Position numbers and translations under genes: made by a program. Under the pieces are notes generated by a model. It saw only the letters and a list, made by a program, of their open reading frames with translations. It did no database searches and was not told where the DNA came from. Below are positions 7,433 through 14,867 of a DNA stretch of 17,773 bases, piece by piece. The stretch's first letter is position 1, and each line of letters begins with the position of its first letter. Source of the DNA: Ilumatobacteraceae bacterium (GTDB lineage Bacteria; Actinomycetota; Acidimicrobiia; Acidimicrobiales; Ilumatobacteraceae); contig JALQWV010000186.1 of the NCBI GenBank assembly GCA_023263465.1, positions 1 to 17,773 of the forward strand. Reading direction: 5' to 3'.

Positions 7433-10306
7433 AACCACATAGGCAAACTGGTACTTACCCGGCAGTATTCGATATTTCGGCAAGACGTCTGGACCACAAC
7501 TTGCGGTTCCCAGACCTCTATGTGCAATATCAATGTTCATTGTTAAAAATGGACGTTTAATGAGTTCAGTATGGTCTGCTGCCTGATATAAATCCTGCGT
7601 TGTATACGGCAAGGCTGACATGTGCAGTGGACCACTGTCTGCTTCAATGCGAATAACTTCTCCAGTTCGCGGATTGCTCACTTCAAACCATCTGCACTGT
7701 GTTCGTAGCCCATATTCCTGGGGTACCAAATACGGCAATTCATCTGCCTTACCGCTGTACACGCCAAGCATTGCTGACGACTCGCGGTCTGGGTAACACT
7801 CATGCGGACCATTTCCCCACCACGAAACTGCCGTGAATCCTTCGGGTAATGGAAAGGTCACACCTACACGCGGAAGATCATCCAGCACTTTAGGAACGAT
7901 CACCGAATGTTCAAAACGAATTGAGCCATCCTTCAGAACTGTTTGATTTGTTCGATGCTTTACCAACTGTGATACATCTCCGTCAATACCTTGATGCTGC
8001 CATCGCTTTAACGTGGTGGTTTCCACCCAGGCAAGATTTGGCATTAACTTAAATCCATCATTGTCAACAGGTGCTCTGAACAGTGAAATCTGTGGATTGA
8101 TGTCCAACGGCTCATACTTTTTTCGAGATGTTTGAATCTTTTTTACACGAGCCGATTTCACAACCAGTTGATCCCAGGCAACAACATGTCCGCGACCACA
8201 CCATGACTCGGCGCGCTTTGTCTTCCAGGTGATATTGATTCGAATGTCCCCGGACAGACCCTTAATTGATGGAAGTTTGACTCGTTTCGTCTTCCCTGCA
8301 GGGAGGCTTGGGGGAGTTAACTTGCCTTTTCGCTGTACAACGCCGTCAACAACTACTTCATACATTGCAGACATCCATGCAAGATCCCGAAACGCTTGCC
8401 GATTCCGTAACTCAATCACAGGCGCAGACTTTGGACCAACGAGCTGTGCAGTAACTGGTCTATGCACCCACGCAACCTCTCGCATTGCCGGATGCGGTGT
8501 GAGGTCAGCATGCATTACGCCATCGGCTACAAAATTTCCGTCGTGAGGGGTATCGCCGAACTGACCACCGTACGCAAACCGTTCCTTGCCATTAGGTAGC
8601 AATTGCCGAAGGCCGTGATCTTTCCATTCCCAGATGAAACCACCTTGCAGACCCGGCGTGTTATCGAATGCTTTCCAATAATCGGAGAGTGACCCATTTG
8701 AGTTACCCATGGCGTGGCTGTATTCACACATGATTAGTGGGCGTACACGCTGTTTACTCTTGCCATACATTTCAATCGCAGCAATAGGTGCATACATCGG
8801 TGCTACAACGTCGGTTGCAACCATTCCCCCATCGAACCAATTCGTGTGAAACACTGCGCCTTCGTAGTGAATGATGCGTGAAGAGTCATATGACCTCACC
8901 CATGCTGCTGCGGCATCGTGAACACTGCCGTACCCAGATTCATTACCAAGTGACCACATGATCACACTCGGATGGTTCTTATCACGCTCCACCATTCGAC
9001 TTACCCGCGAAAGCCAGGTTGCTCTGAACGCCGAATCGTGGCACAGACTCGTGATCCAGGCATGACTTTCAATATTTGCCTCGTCTACTACATACATTCC
9101 TAGTTCGTCACAAATATCAAGAAATCTCGGATCATTTGGATAATGAGAGCAACGCACTGCATTGATGTTGTGCTGCTTCATCGCCACTATGTCTTCTCGC
9201 ATATCTTGCACCGTGACTGCCTTGCCACGGTCAGGGTGATGATCGTGCCGATTAACCCCCTGAATCATGATGCGCTTGCCGTTCACCAAGAGATCGCCAC
9301 GAGCGATTTCAATTTTTCTAAACCCAATACATAGTTCTGTGGAATCAATCACTTTCCCATTTACATCTAGTAATGAAATGCGAACTATGTAGCGATTAGG
9401 AAGTTCTGCAGACCACAGCTTCACGCCAGTTACTGACCACTGAATTTCTGCGCAATGTCCCGTGAATAGATACGGGCGTGTGCTGTGTGCCACTTCTCCG
9501 AAGTGCTGAATTCCGATTTGCTTTCCGTTTATACGGTGCAAGGTTGCACGTACTTTTAGCCCCGATGGAAAACGTTCTTCTCGAGGGGCTGCCACTTGCG
9601 CAGTAACGCGTATCTGTCCATTACCCGTCAGCGAATCTCGTACATCATCAACTTCAGCATCGACTCGAACATCTTCAATTCGCAGTTGCGGTTGGACTTC
9701 AATGAACACATCCCGATGTAAACCCGACATCCACCACTGATCTTGATCCTCAACGTACGACTGTGCCGAATATCTACAAACCGTTATCGAGATAAGATTC
9801 ATGCCTTCTCGAACAAACTGTGAGATGTCATATTCGCTGGCTAACCGACTATCCGTTCCGTATCCAGCAAATTCTCCGTTAACTCGTACCGAATGCACGC
9901 TCTCTGCAGCTCCAACGTGTAAAACAATTCGACGATCCGACCACGTGCTCTCAACCTTGAAATTACGCCGATACACAGCAGTAGGAACTTCGTTCGGTAA
10001 ATGAGGAGGGGTTTCTCGCCACGGCATCGCAATGTTTGTGTAATGCGGAACGTCACCGAGATTGAATTGAGTCCAATTACTCGGAACGGGAATAGTCACC
10101 CAGTCGCTGTCGTCGCACAGTTCGCCCAATTCACGTAGAGCAATATCTTCTGGGTGTGCAAACCGCTTAATGCGCCAATCACCATTCAATGAGACTCGAA
10201 TACTGGACCCCGAAACGAACGGTGTCCGCATTGGAAGGCGATGTACTTGAACAGCGCTGGGGTCTGCCCACAACTTCACATCATGTAGTTCAGGTATTGA
10301 AGCCAT
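7403..10306 (-). CDS. lacZ: Beta-galactosidase, glycoside hydrolase family 2 (LacZ type)
   Basis: It should hydrolyse lactose and other beta-galactosides in the cytoplasm, giving galactose for the convergent gal operon. The 967-aa protein has the five-domain LacZ layout: sugar-binding jelly roll (~35-205, with PVPSNWTQ), immunoglobulin-like domain (~210-330), TIM barrel (~335-620), a second Ig-like domain and the beta-galactosidase small-chain domain (~735-960, opening with ISLFRAPVDNDG). Catalytic motifs are WSLGNESGYG (acid/base E456) and LIMCEYSHAMGNS (nucleophile E528), with GVNRHDHHP and VDEANIESH in the barrel. There is no signal peptide. The ATG at 10306 lies 4 nt after the hlyIII stop, so the two are probably co-transcribed; no good Shine-Dalgarno is visible. 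Its last codons overlap galK. Confidence 0.95.
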   Translation of the reverse strand: MASIPELHDVKLWADPSAVQVHRLPMRTPFVSGSSIRVSLNGDWRIKRFAHPEDIALRELGELCDDSDWVTIPVPSNWTQFNLGDVPHYTNIAMPWRETPPHLPNEVPTAVYRRNFKVESTWSDRRIVLHVGAAESVHSVRVNGEFAGYGTDSRLASEYDISQFVREGMNLISITVCRYSAQSYVEDQDQWWMSGLHRDVFIEVQPQLRIEDVRVDAEVDDVRDSLTGNGQIRVTAQVAAPREERFPSGLKVRATLHRINGKQIGIQHFGEVAHSTRPYLFTGHCAEIQWSVTGVKLWSAELPNRYIVRISLLDVNGKVIDSTELCIGFRKIEIARGDLLVNGKRIMIQGVNRHDHHPDRGKAVTVQDMREDIVAMKQHNINAVRCSHYPNDPRFLDICDELGMYVVDEANIESHAWITSLCHDSAFRATWLSRVSRMVERDKNHPSVIMWSLGNESGYGSVHDAAAAWVRSYDSSRIIHYEGAVFHTNWFDGGMVATDVVAPMYAPIAAIEMYGKSKQRVRPLIMCEYSHAMGNSNGSLSDYWKAFDNTPGLQGGFIWEWKDHGLRQLLPNGKERFAYGGQFGDTPHDGNFVADGVMHADLTPHPAMREVAWVHRPVTAQLVGPKSAPVIELRNRQAFRDLAWMSAMYEVVVDGVVQRKGKLTPPSLPAGKTKRVKLPSIKGLSGDIRINITWKTKRAESWCGRGHVVAWDQLVVKSARVKKIQTSRKKYEPLDINPQISLFRAPVDNDGFKLMPNLAWVETTTLKRWQHQGIDGDVSQLVKHRTNQTVLKDGSIRFEHSVIVPKVLDDLPRVGVTFPLPEGFTAVSWWGNGPHECYPDRESSAMLGVYSGKADELPYLVPQEYGLRTQCRWFEVSNPRTGEVIRIEADSGPLHMSALPYTTQDLYQAADHTELIKRPFLTMNIDIAHRGLGTASCGPDVLPKYRILPGKYQFAYVVSRESRGASR

Positions 10307-10310
10307 GTGC

Positions 10311-10976
10311 TTACGCGACTCGACCTACCAACAAACCCAGGCCAATGAATTGCAAAACCCCTGCGATAACGGTGAACACGTGCCAAATCTCGTGATAACC
10401 AAACACATGCGGCACGAGAGCAGGTTTTTTCATATAGAACAACACTGCACCGACGGTGTACACAATTCCCCCTAATGCATACATCAGCAAACTGGTAAAA
10501 CCTGCACGCCCATATGCCCAAGGCAAGATAACGAGTGCCGCCCATCCAATGACGATGTACATCGCATGGCCTACACGCTTTGCCTTCCACGTAATTTTCA
10601 GACCCATTCCTATAGCAGCTGCAAGCCAGATCAGCACCAAAAACGGAATGCCCACGTTGTACGGCAACGCCATCAAACAAACTGGTGTATACGTGCCTGC
10701 AATGAGTACGTAGACCATAGCGTGATCAATTTGTTGCATTGTCTTTTGCGAACGCATTGACCTCGTGAATAGGTGATATGCAGCAGACGTTGAATACAAC
10801 GCCAGTAGCGACAAAGCGTAAATTCCTACAGCCAGCCGAGGAATCCCCGCTGGAGTGAACAGCGTGAGAATGATGCCAGCGGGAATTGTGACGGCTACTG
10901 CAATGGCATGAATTCGCCCACGCCATCGCGGACGCCAGTTTCCTGTTGCATGCATAAAGACTGGCACGTGTGGCAC
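10311..10976 (-). CDS. HlyIII/PAQR-family seven-TM membrane protein
   Basis: This 221-aa protein has about seven hydrophobic segments and the conserved polar set of the hemolysin III/PAQR superfamily: SxxxH (S64, H68), D84-H85 in the next helix, and HxxxH near the C-terminus (H195, H199). In related receptors these form a zinc-dependent hydrolase-like site within the membrane. True haemolytic activity is unproven for most bacterial members, so the family name says little about role. The GTG start at 10976 is fixed by a near-perfect Shine-Dalgarno. An internal ATG at 10955 would lose seven residues and has no such site. It is the promoter-proximal gene of a pair with lacZ (4-nt gap), an unexpected partner. 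Confidence 0.88.
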   Translation of the reverse strand: MPHVPVFMHATGNWRPRWRGRIHAIAVAVTIPAGIILTLFTPAGIPRLAVGIYALSLLALYSTSAAYHLFTRSMRSQKTMQQIDHAMVYVLIAGTYTPVCLMALPYNVGIPFLVLIWLAAAIGMGLKITWKAKRVGHAMYIVIGWAALVILPWAYGRAGFTSLLMYALGGIVYTVGAVLFYMKKPALVPHVFGYHEIWHVFTVIAGVLQFIGLGLLVGRVA

Positions 10977-10981
10977 GAAAG

Positions 10982-10989
10982 CACCTCCT
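10982..10989 (-). promoter_or_regulatory. Strong ribosome binding site of hlyIII
   Basis: The minus strand reads AGGAGGTG, a near-perfect anti-Shine-Dalgarno match, 5 nt before the GTG at 10976. It decides the start of the HlyIII gene. It is the only strong site of this kind I noticed in the window, where most starts are coupled or look leaderless. Confidence 0.85.
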
Positions 10990-10995
10990 GTGCAC

Positions 10996-11001
10996 AGCGT
11001 A
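10996..11001 (-). promoter_or_regulatory. Putative -10 box for hlyIII-lacZ
   Basis: TACGCT on the minus strand fits the actinobacterial TANNNT -10 consensus. Initiation about 7 nt downstream would give a leader of roughly a dozen bases that contains the AGGAGGTG ribosome site. It shares two bases with the opposing -10 box. No clear -35 was found. Confidence 0.45.
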
Positions 11002-11005
11002 ACCT
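11000..11005 (+). promoter_or_regulatory. Putative leaderless -10 box for the M14 peptidase
   Basis: TAACCT fits TANNNT and is followed by exactly six bases before the ATG at 11012, so initiation at the usual distance would place the first transcribed base on the A of the ATG. The absence of a Shine-Dalgarno before this gene agrees with a leaderless message. Confidence 0.5.
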
Positions 11006-11011
11006 GTGTAC

Positions 11012-12682
11012 ATGACTTACAACTTTGATCGCTTTCTTCGTTATGACGAAATGGTTTCTTGGCTTGCCGATTTGGCTACGCGATTTCCCCATCTCGTGAC
11101 AGTAGAAACATACGGAAAGTCACATCTTGGACGAGATTTGTGGATTGCAACAGTTACCGATTCAACAACTGGATCACACGACACGAAACCCGCGCATTGG
11201 ATAGACGCAAACATTCATGCAACGGAAGTAACTGGCGGAGTTGCAGCGCTCTACATTTTGGAGTATCTCACCAGTCAATTTGGTCGCGATCACCACACCA
11301 CTGAAGCGCTTCGCACGCGCACGTTCTACATTGTTCCCCGAGTCAATCCGGACGGTGTAGAAGACGCGCTTCTTGACAGCCCGCGCTATCACCGCTCAAG
11401 TGTTCGATCATGGCCATGGCGCGACGGACACCGTTGGCCAGGACTGAGCGTCGAAGACATCGACGGCGATGGTGCAGTACGAACGATGCGTATTGCAGAC
11501 CCAGATGGTGCATGGGTTGAGCACCACGATGACTCCCGCGTGATGGTTCCTGTTGGTCCACTCGGTGTTGCGCCCGGAACACAGCGTTACCGACTGCTCG
11601 ATGAAGGTGTCCTTGAAAACTTTGATGGCTTCACTATTCCGATGCCACGTGATCCGGCAGGACTTGACCTCAACCGAAATTTCCCAGCTGGTTGGGGAAC
11701 TACCGTGCTCGGTTCGGGAGATCACCCTATGTCTGAGCCCGAAATTGATGCGCTCGTTCGCGCCGCGCGATCACGTACCAACGTCTGTGGATACAACGCA
11801 TTTCATACTGCAGGTGGCTTCATGTTGCGACCAAGCAGCACGCGACCCGATTCAACACTGCCACCGTTTGATATTTGGGTGTACAACGAACTTGGAAAAG
11901 TTGGAGTACAACACACCGGCTATCCCGTTCATTCGGTGTACGAAGACCTCACGTGGGACAAGAGCGACACCATGAGCGGCGCTGGTGACGACTGGGCCTA
12001 CGAACACCTTGGTGTGTTTGGGTGGACGACAGAGTTTTGGGACATCATCTTCCATGCAACAGGAAAGCACTCGCCAACCGACATTTGGTATGTCGGCCCA
12101 ACTCCAGAGCAAGAACTTGCTGTCTGTAAATGGACTGACACGAATGCACCGGGCGCTTATGCACCCTGGAAAAAATTTAATCACCCACAACTTGGTGAAA
12201 TTGAAATTGGCGGATGCGACGCAATTAAAACTTGGTCAAATGCACCTGCTTCAAAACTTCGTGACGAGGTTGCACCACATGTGCATTTCGCTATCTACCA
12301 GGCACTTGCTTCGCCGCGAATTGAAATCAAACGAGCAACAGCAGAATCACTTGGCAGTGGCGTTTACAAAGTAGAGATTGGTATTGCCAACACTGGTTGG
12401 TTGGGCACAGAAATCAGCGAGTGGGCACAGAAGAACAAAATCGTTCTTCCCCTTACTGCCGAAATCTCTGGGGCAACCCTGGTTGAAGGCGCGCCACGAG
12501 TAAAGCTGGGTCAACTAGATGGGCGTGTGAAATTCAGAGTGAGCGGCGATGCGAAATCAGATGGAACGCCTGATCGCGTGCTGCACACCTGGCTAATTCG
12601 TGGTGAAAAGGGTCAACGAGTAACACTTACAGCCAGTCATCAACGTGCTGGAGTTGCTTACGCAATTGTTGAACTTCCATAA
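11012..12682 (+). CDS. M14-family zinc carboxypeptidase
   Basis: It should cleave C-terminal residues from peptides, or amidated or modified substrates, with one zinc ion. In the 556-aa form from ATG 11012, zinc ligands are H69 and E72 (NIHATEVTGG) and H265 (AFHTAGG); the catalytic Glu is E341 in TTEFWD, and DLNRNFP (219-225) supplies the substrate-binding Arg region. An insert near residues 147-158 contains DIDGDG, which resembles a calcium-binding loop. Residues ~430-556 look like a beta-sandwich accessory domain. No signal peptide is evident, so it is probably cytoplasmic. I prefer ATG 11012 to the in-frame GTG at 11006 because of the leaderless promoter spacing. Its last 25 bp overlap the 3' end of the convergent SWEET-like gene. 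Confidence 0.88.
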   Translation: MTYNFDRFLRYDEMVSWLADLATRFPHLVTVETYGKSHLGRDLWIATVTDSTTGSHDTKPAHWIDANIHATEVTGGVAALYILEYLTSQFGRDHHTTEALRTRTFYIVPRVNPDGVEDALLDSPRYHRSSVRSWPWRDGHRWPGLSVEDIDGDGAVRTMRIADPDGAWVEHHDDSRVMVPVGPLGVAPGTQRYRLLDEGVLENFDGFTIPMPRDPAGLDLNRNFPAGWGTTVLGSGDHPMSEPEIDALVRAARSRTNVCGYNAFHTAGGFMLRPSSTRPDSTLPPFDIWVYNELGKVGVQHTGYPVHSVYEDLTWDKSDTMSGAGDDWAYEHLGVFGWTTEFWDIIFHATGKHSPTDIWYVGPTPEQELAVCKWTDTNAPGAYAPWKKFNHPQLGEIEIGGCDAIKTWSNAPASKLRDEVAPHVHFAIYQALASPRIEIKRATAESLGSGVYKVEIGIANTGWLGTEISEWAQKNKIVLPLTAEISGATLVEGAPRVKLGQLDGRVKFRVSGDAKSDGTPDRVLHTWLIRGEKGQRVTLTASHQRAGVAYAIVELP

Positions 12683-13257
12683 CGCATATGTGACTGTATT
12701 GCGCGTATCGAAATAAACAGAGCGCTCGGCACGATGACAACATTCGGCAGAGCCACATACAAGTCATCAATCATCAATCCATAGATTCCCCAAGATGCCG
12801 ACATCGTGACCACCATGATGAAGGTCACTACAGAAACACCTACGAGGTGACTTGTTTTTGCAGCGCGAATTACTTGGGGGACAATTCCGGTTGCGCCTAC
12901 TACTACGGCAATCACGCCAAGTAAATCACGTGAAATAGCAAGAGCAATGAGCGCTGCGAACACCACCGAGATCTCAACACCAAGTGCGCGGACTGCTGAC
13001 ACAGCTTTAAGTCGAACCTGCATGAACACAACAGTTCCGAAGCCACAAATAGTCATCAGGTTTGCCAGCACAACAAGATGAGTGGAAGACGCTATTCCGT
13101 AGACAACCCACAGAATTGATCCGCTGACATTTTGAAGTTGCGAAGGCACAGAAATGCCTTCCACCGTGTTTTTTCTTACCACCCGGTAAGCCTGTGGAAT
13201 GGTGAAGGTAAAGGAAAGTGCGATACACCACAAGCTGAAAATGGTGCGAAAATCCAC
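12658..13257 (-). CDS. Seven-TM SWEET/MtN3-like protein with two PQ-loop repeats
   Basis: This 199-aa membrane protein appears to be two SemiSWEET-type triple-helix bundles joined by a linker helix (3-1-3). The halves share landmarks at a constant offset of 106 residues: PQ at 21-22 and 127-128, Trp of the WxxYG motif at 50 and 156, and the pore-type Asn at 66 and 172. GISV at 34-37 likewise aligns with GVSV at 140-143. SWEET and SemiSWEET proteins passively carry mono- and disaccharides, so sugar flux is the likely role; another PQ-loop cargo such as an amino acid cannot be excluded. The start GTG 13257 sits 6 nt after a TAGGGT -10 box, a leaderless arrangement. The gene is divergent from the 509-aa coiled-coil gene and overlaps the M14 peptidase gene tail-to-tail. 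Confidence 0.72.
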   Translation of the reverse strand: MDFRTIFSLWCIALSFTFTIPQAYRVVRKNTVEGISVPSQLQNVSGSILWVVYGIASSTHLVVLANLMTICGFGTVVFMQVRLKAVSAVRALGVEISVVFAALIALAISRDLLGVIAVVVGATGIVPQVIRAAKTSHLVGVSVVTFIMVVTMSASWGIYGLMIDDLYVALPNVVIVPSALFISIRAIQSHMRYGSSTIA

Positions 13258-13263
13258 TTCGCA

Positions 13264-13269
13264 ACCCTA
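13264..13269 (-). promoter_or_regulatory. Putative leaderless -10 box for the SWEET-like gene
   Basis: TAGGGT on the minus strand is followed by six bases and then the GTG at 13257, the same spacing as at the M14 and DUF885 genes. No Shine-Dalgarno is present, which favours GTG 13257 as the true start. Confidence 0.5.
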
Positions 13270-13280
13270 GGCGCTCTCGT

Positions 13281-13286
13281 TAGCGT
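13281..13286 (+). promoter_or_regulatory. Putative -10 box for the 509-aa coiled-coil gene
   Basis: TAGCGT fits TANNNT and lies 10 nt before the ATG at 13297, which would leave a leader of about four bases. It is 11 bp from the opposing -10 box of the SWEET-like gene, so the two promoters share a 39-bp intergenic space. Confidence 0.35.
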
Positions 13287-13296
13287 TACGTAGACC

Positions 13297-14826
13297 ATGT
13301 TCACCACGTACGCGATGACGCTGCCCACAAAGAGGTGGACCGAAGAAACCCGCGAGCGCGCCATTGGGGTTATTTCGAAGTGGCATCAGCAGTGGTTTCC
13401 TGCAGATCGCCTTCCCTCCAATATTCGAGTTCGAATTCGACATAGTCAAGACGATGAAGTGTTCAGGCTCGAAGTACAAAACACTCATCCACAGACGGGT
13501 AGCACTCACCTGATTATCGCGACCCTCACTCCGTATAAGGGTCAACTTGTCTTTGATTTGAGGGTGAAGTTTGCACCGGGCAAGGATTCAATCATACCCC
13601 ATCGCCGAGCAGAATTGCCACCAAAACCCGTGCGAGTTCTTGTTGCCGAAATGGCCAAGTTGCTCGAGGTGTACGACGCAGAGCGACGTATCAGTCCGAC
13701 AATTCGCCAAGTAGCTACCGCAATTGAAGGTGAAGCGCTCGCCGCCGACTTCATTAATGCACTCGCACGTCGCTTGCCCATTTTGGTTGAAACAACTATT
13801 GATAAATCGGTTCAGTCATCTCACACTGGGCCACTGCTTGAAGACCTTGTTGGAATCGCTCACATTGCTCACATCACGTCCATTGATGCTGTTAATTCGT
13901 TCAATGCATACTGCAATGGCAAAGTGCTGGACAAAAACTATGTGACCATTTTGTGGCCACATCCTGCGCAACCGACGACCTTTCATACGGTCACTCCAAA
14001 TCGTGAACAGATTGAAAATCCGATATTGGAAGCCGCGGCGTTACAGCCAGAAATTCCTACACAGGCGCCTCCGCGATTCGGTACAAGTCGACCAGTTCAG
14101 TCGGTACCTCCCACGCCAACTCCAGTTGCTACTCAAGCCACAACAGACCTGACGCCTGTCGTTGAGCAACTCAAACGAACGGTTAATGAGCACCAACTCC
14201 ATATTGAGCAACTCGATGACGCACTAGAAGAAGTAGAAGCAGAACGCGATGAGTTTGCAGAGTTGCTTGAAGAAAAAGAGGTGGAAGTGGAAGAGCTGTC
14301 AACTGAAGTTGCACTTCTCCGCGGACGCCTGGATGCTCTCACGCTGCAAGCACTTGACCTTGACGCTGAACTCGCCCGCGCACGCCCCGACCGTGTGCTC
14401 CGTACAGTGCTTGATGCTGTGAATCGTGCGCGATCCGAATGCAAGCACCTCGAGTTTTTGCCAACCGCATTCACAACCGCGAACGAACTTCAAGGCCCAA
14501 ACCCACGTCAAGTGCTTCAGGACTTGAAGGCCCTTGATAACGCAGTCGCCAACTGGCGCAGAGATGTATTCCCGATTGCTGGACTGCAGTCGTATTTACG
14601 TGATAGTGCGGGTCTTGACTTTGCGCCGCGCATTTCTGAAGACACACATCATCGACATGGCGAGTGGTACTCCGCTTTGCATAAGAACAAGCAGATTCAT
14701 ATCGGAGCACACCTGCGAAGAGGAAAGAATCGCACCCTGATTCGCATCTATATGCATGTTGATACCGCAGAAAAGTCCATCGTTATAGCCAAAATCGTCA
14801 GACATGGACCAGACAGCACCAGTTAG
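13297..14826 (+). CDS. Uncharacterised 509-aa coiled-coil protein
   Basis: I do not recognise a named family. Residues ~40-105 look like a beta-rich domain with a basic, conserved-looking stretch (KFAPGKDSIIPHRRAELPP). Residues ~110-225 form an alpha/beta region ending in a hydrophobic strand and WPHP (YVTILWPHP). A Pro/Thr/Gln-rich linker (~240-285) follows, then a strongly acidic, heptad-like coiled coil (~286-362, rich in Glu and Leu), a helical part (~365-435), and a C-terminal alpha/beta domain (~445-509) with many His/Arg/Lys ending IAKIVRHGP. The last domain vaguely resembles small RelE-fold toxin-like domains and the 110-225 part recalls domains of uncharacterised actinobacterial proteins, but both are impressions only. 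No signal peptide or membrane segment is seen. An in-frame TAG just upstream fixes ATG 13297 as the earliest start. It is a single-gene unit divergent from the SWEET-like gene. Confidence 0.8.
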   Translation: MFTTYAMTLPTKRWTEETRERAIGVISKWHQQWFPADRLPSNIRVRIRHSQDDEVFRLEVQNTHPQTGSTHLIIATLTPYKGQLVFDLRVKFAPGKDSIIPHRRAELPPKPVRVLVAEMAKLLEVYDAERRISPTIRQVATAIEGEALAADFINALARRLPILVETTIDKSVQSSHTGPLLEDLVGIAHIAHITSIDAVNSFNAYCNGKVLDKNYVTILWPHPAQPTTFHTVTPNREQIENPILEAAALQPEIPTQAPPRFGTSRPVQSVPPTPTPVATQATTDLTPVVEQLKRTVNEHQLHIEQLDDALEEVEAERDEFAELLEEKEVEVEELSTEVALLRGRLDALTLQALDLDAELARARPDRVLRTVLDAVNRARSECKHLEFLPTAFTTANELQGPNPRQVLQDLKALDNAVANWRRDVFPIAGLQSYLRDSAGLDFAPRISEDTHHRHGEWYSALHKNKQIHIGAHLRRGKNRTLIRIYMHVDTAEKSIVIAKIVRHGPDSTS

Positions 14827-14855
14827 TCACCCCACATAACGCATCTGCAAAGGCG

Positions 14856-14861
14856 TATCGT
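14856..14861 (+). promoter_or_regulatory. Putative leaderless -10 box for the DUF885 gene
   Basis: TATCGT fits TANNNT and is followed by six bases and then the ATG at 14868. The 41-bp gap after the previous gene has no Shine-Dalgarno near the ATG, no hairpin-plus-T-run terminator and no clear -35. Confidence 0.5.
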
Positions 14862-14867
14862 ATTGCC

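Larger units (their letters stand above)
10989..11012. promoter_or_regulatory. Inverted repeat in a divergent promoter (candidate operator)
   Basis: TGTGCACAG and CTGTGTACA flank a 6-bp spacer (CGTAAC) and match as an inverted repeat at eight of nine positions. The left arm also contains the perfect palindrome TGTGCACA. The repeat spans the whole space between the hlyIII Shine-Dalgarno and the M14 peptidase ATG and covers the putative -10 boxes of both genes. A dimeric regulator bound here could control both directions; I cannot name it, and no regulator gene is in the window. Confidence 0.45.

Noticed and set aside
10311..10976. Calling the HlyIII-family protein a haemolysin or virulence factor
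   Set aside because: The sequence supports only PAQR/HlyIII membership; lytic activity is not shown by any motif.
14133..14474. A Ser/Arg-rich 113-codon minus-strand frame
   Set aside because: It is the antisense image of the Glu/Leu-rich coiled coil in the 509-aa gene, where GAA/GAG codons read as Ser/Phe/Leu on the other strand.
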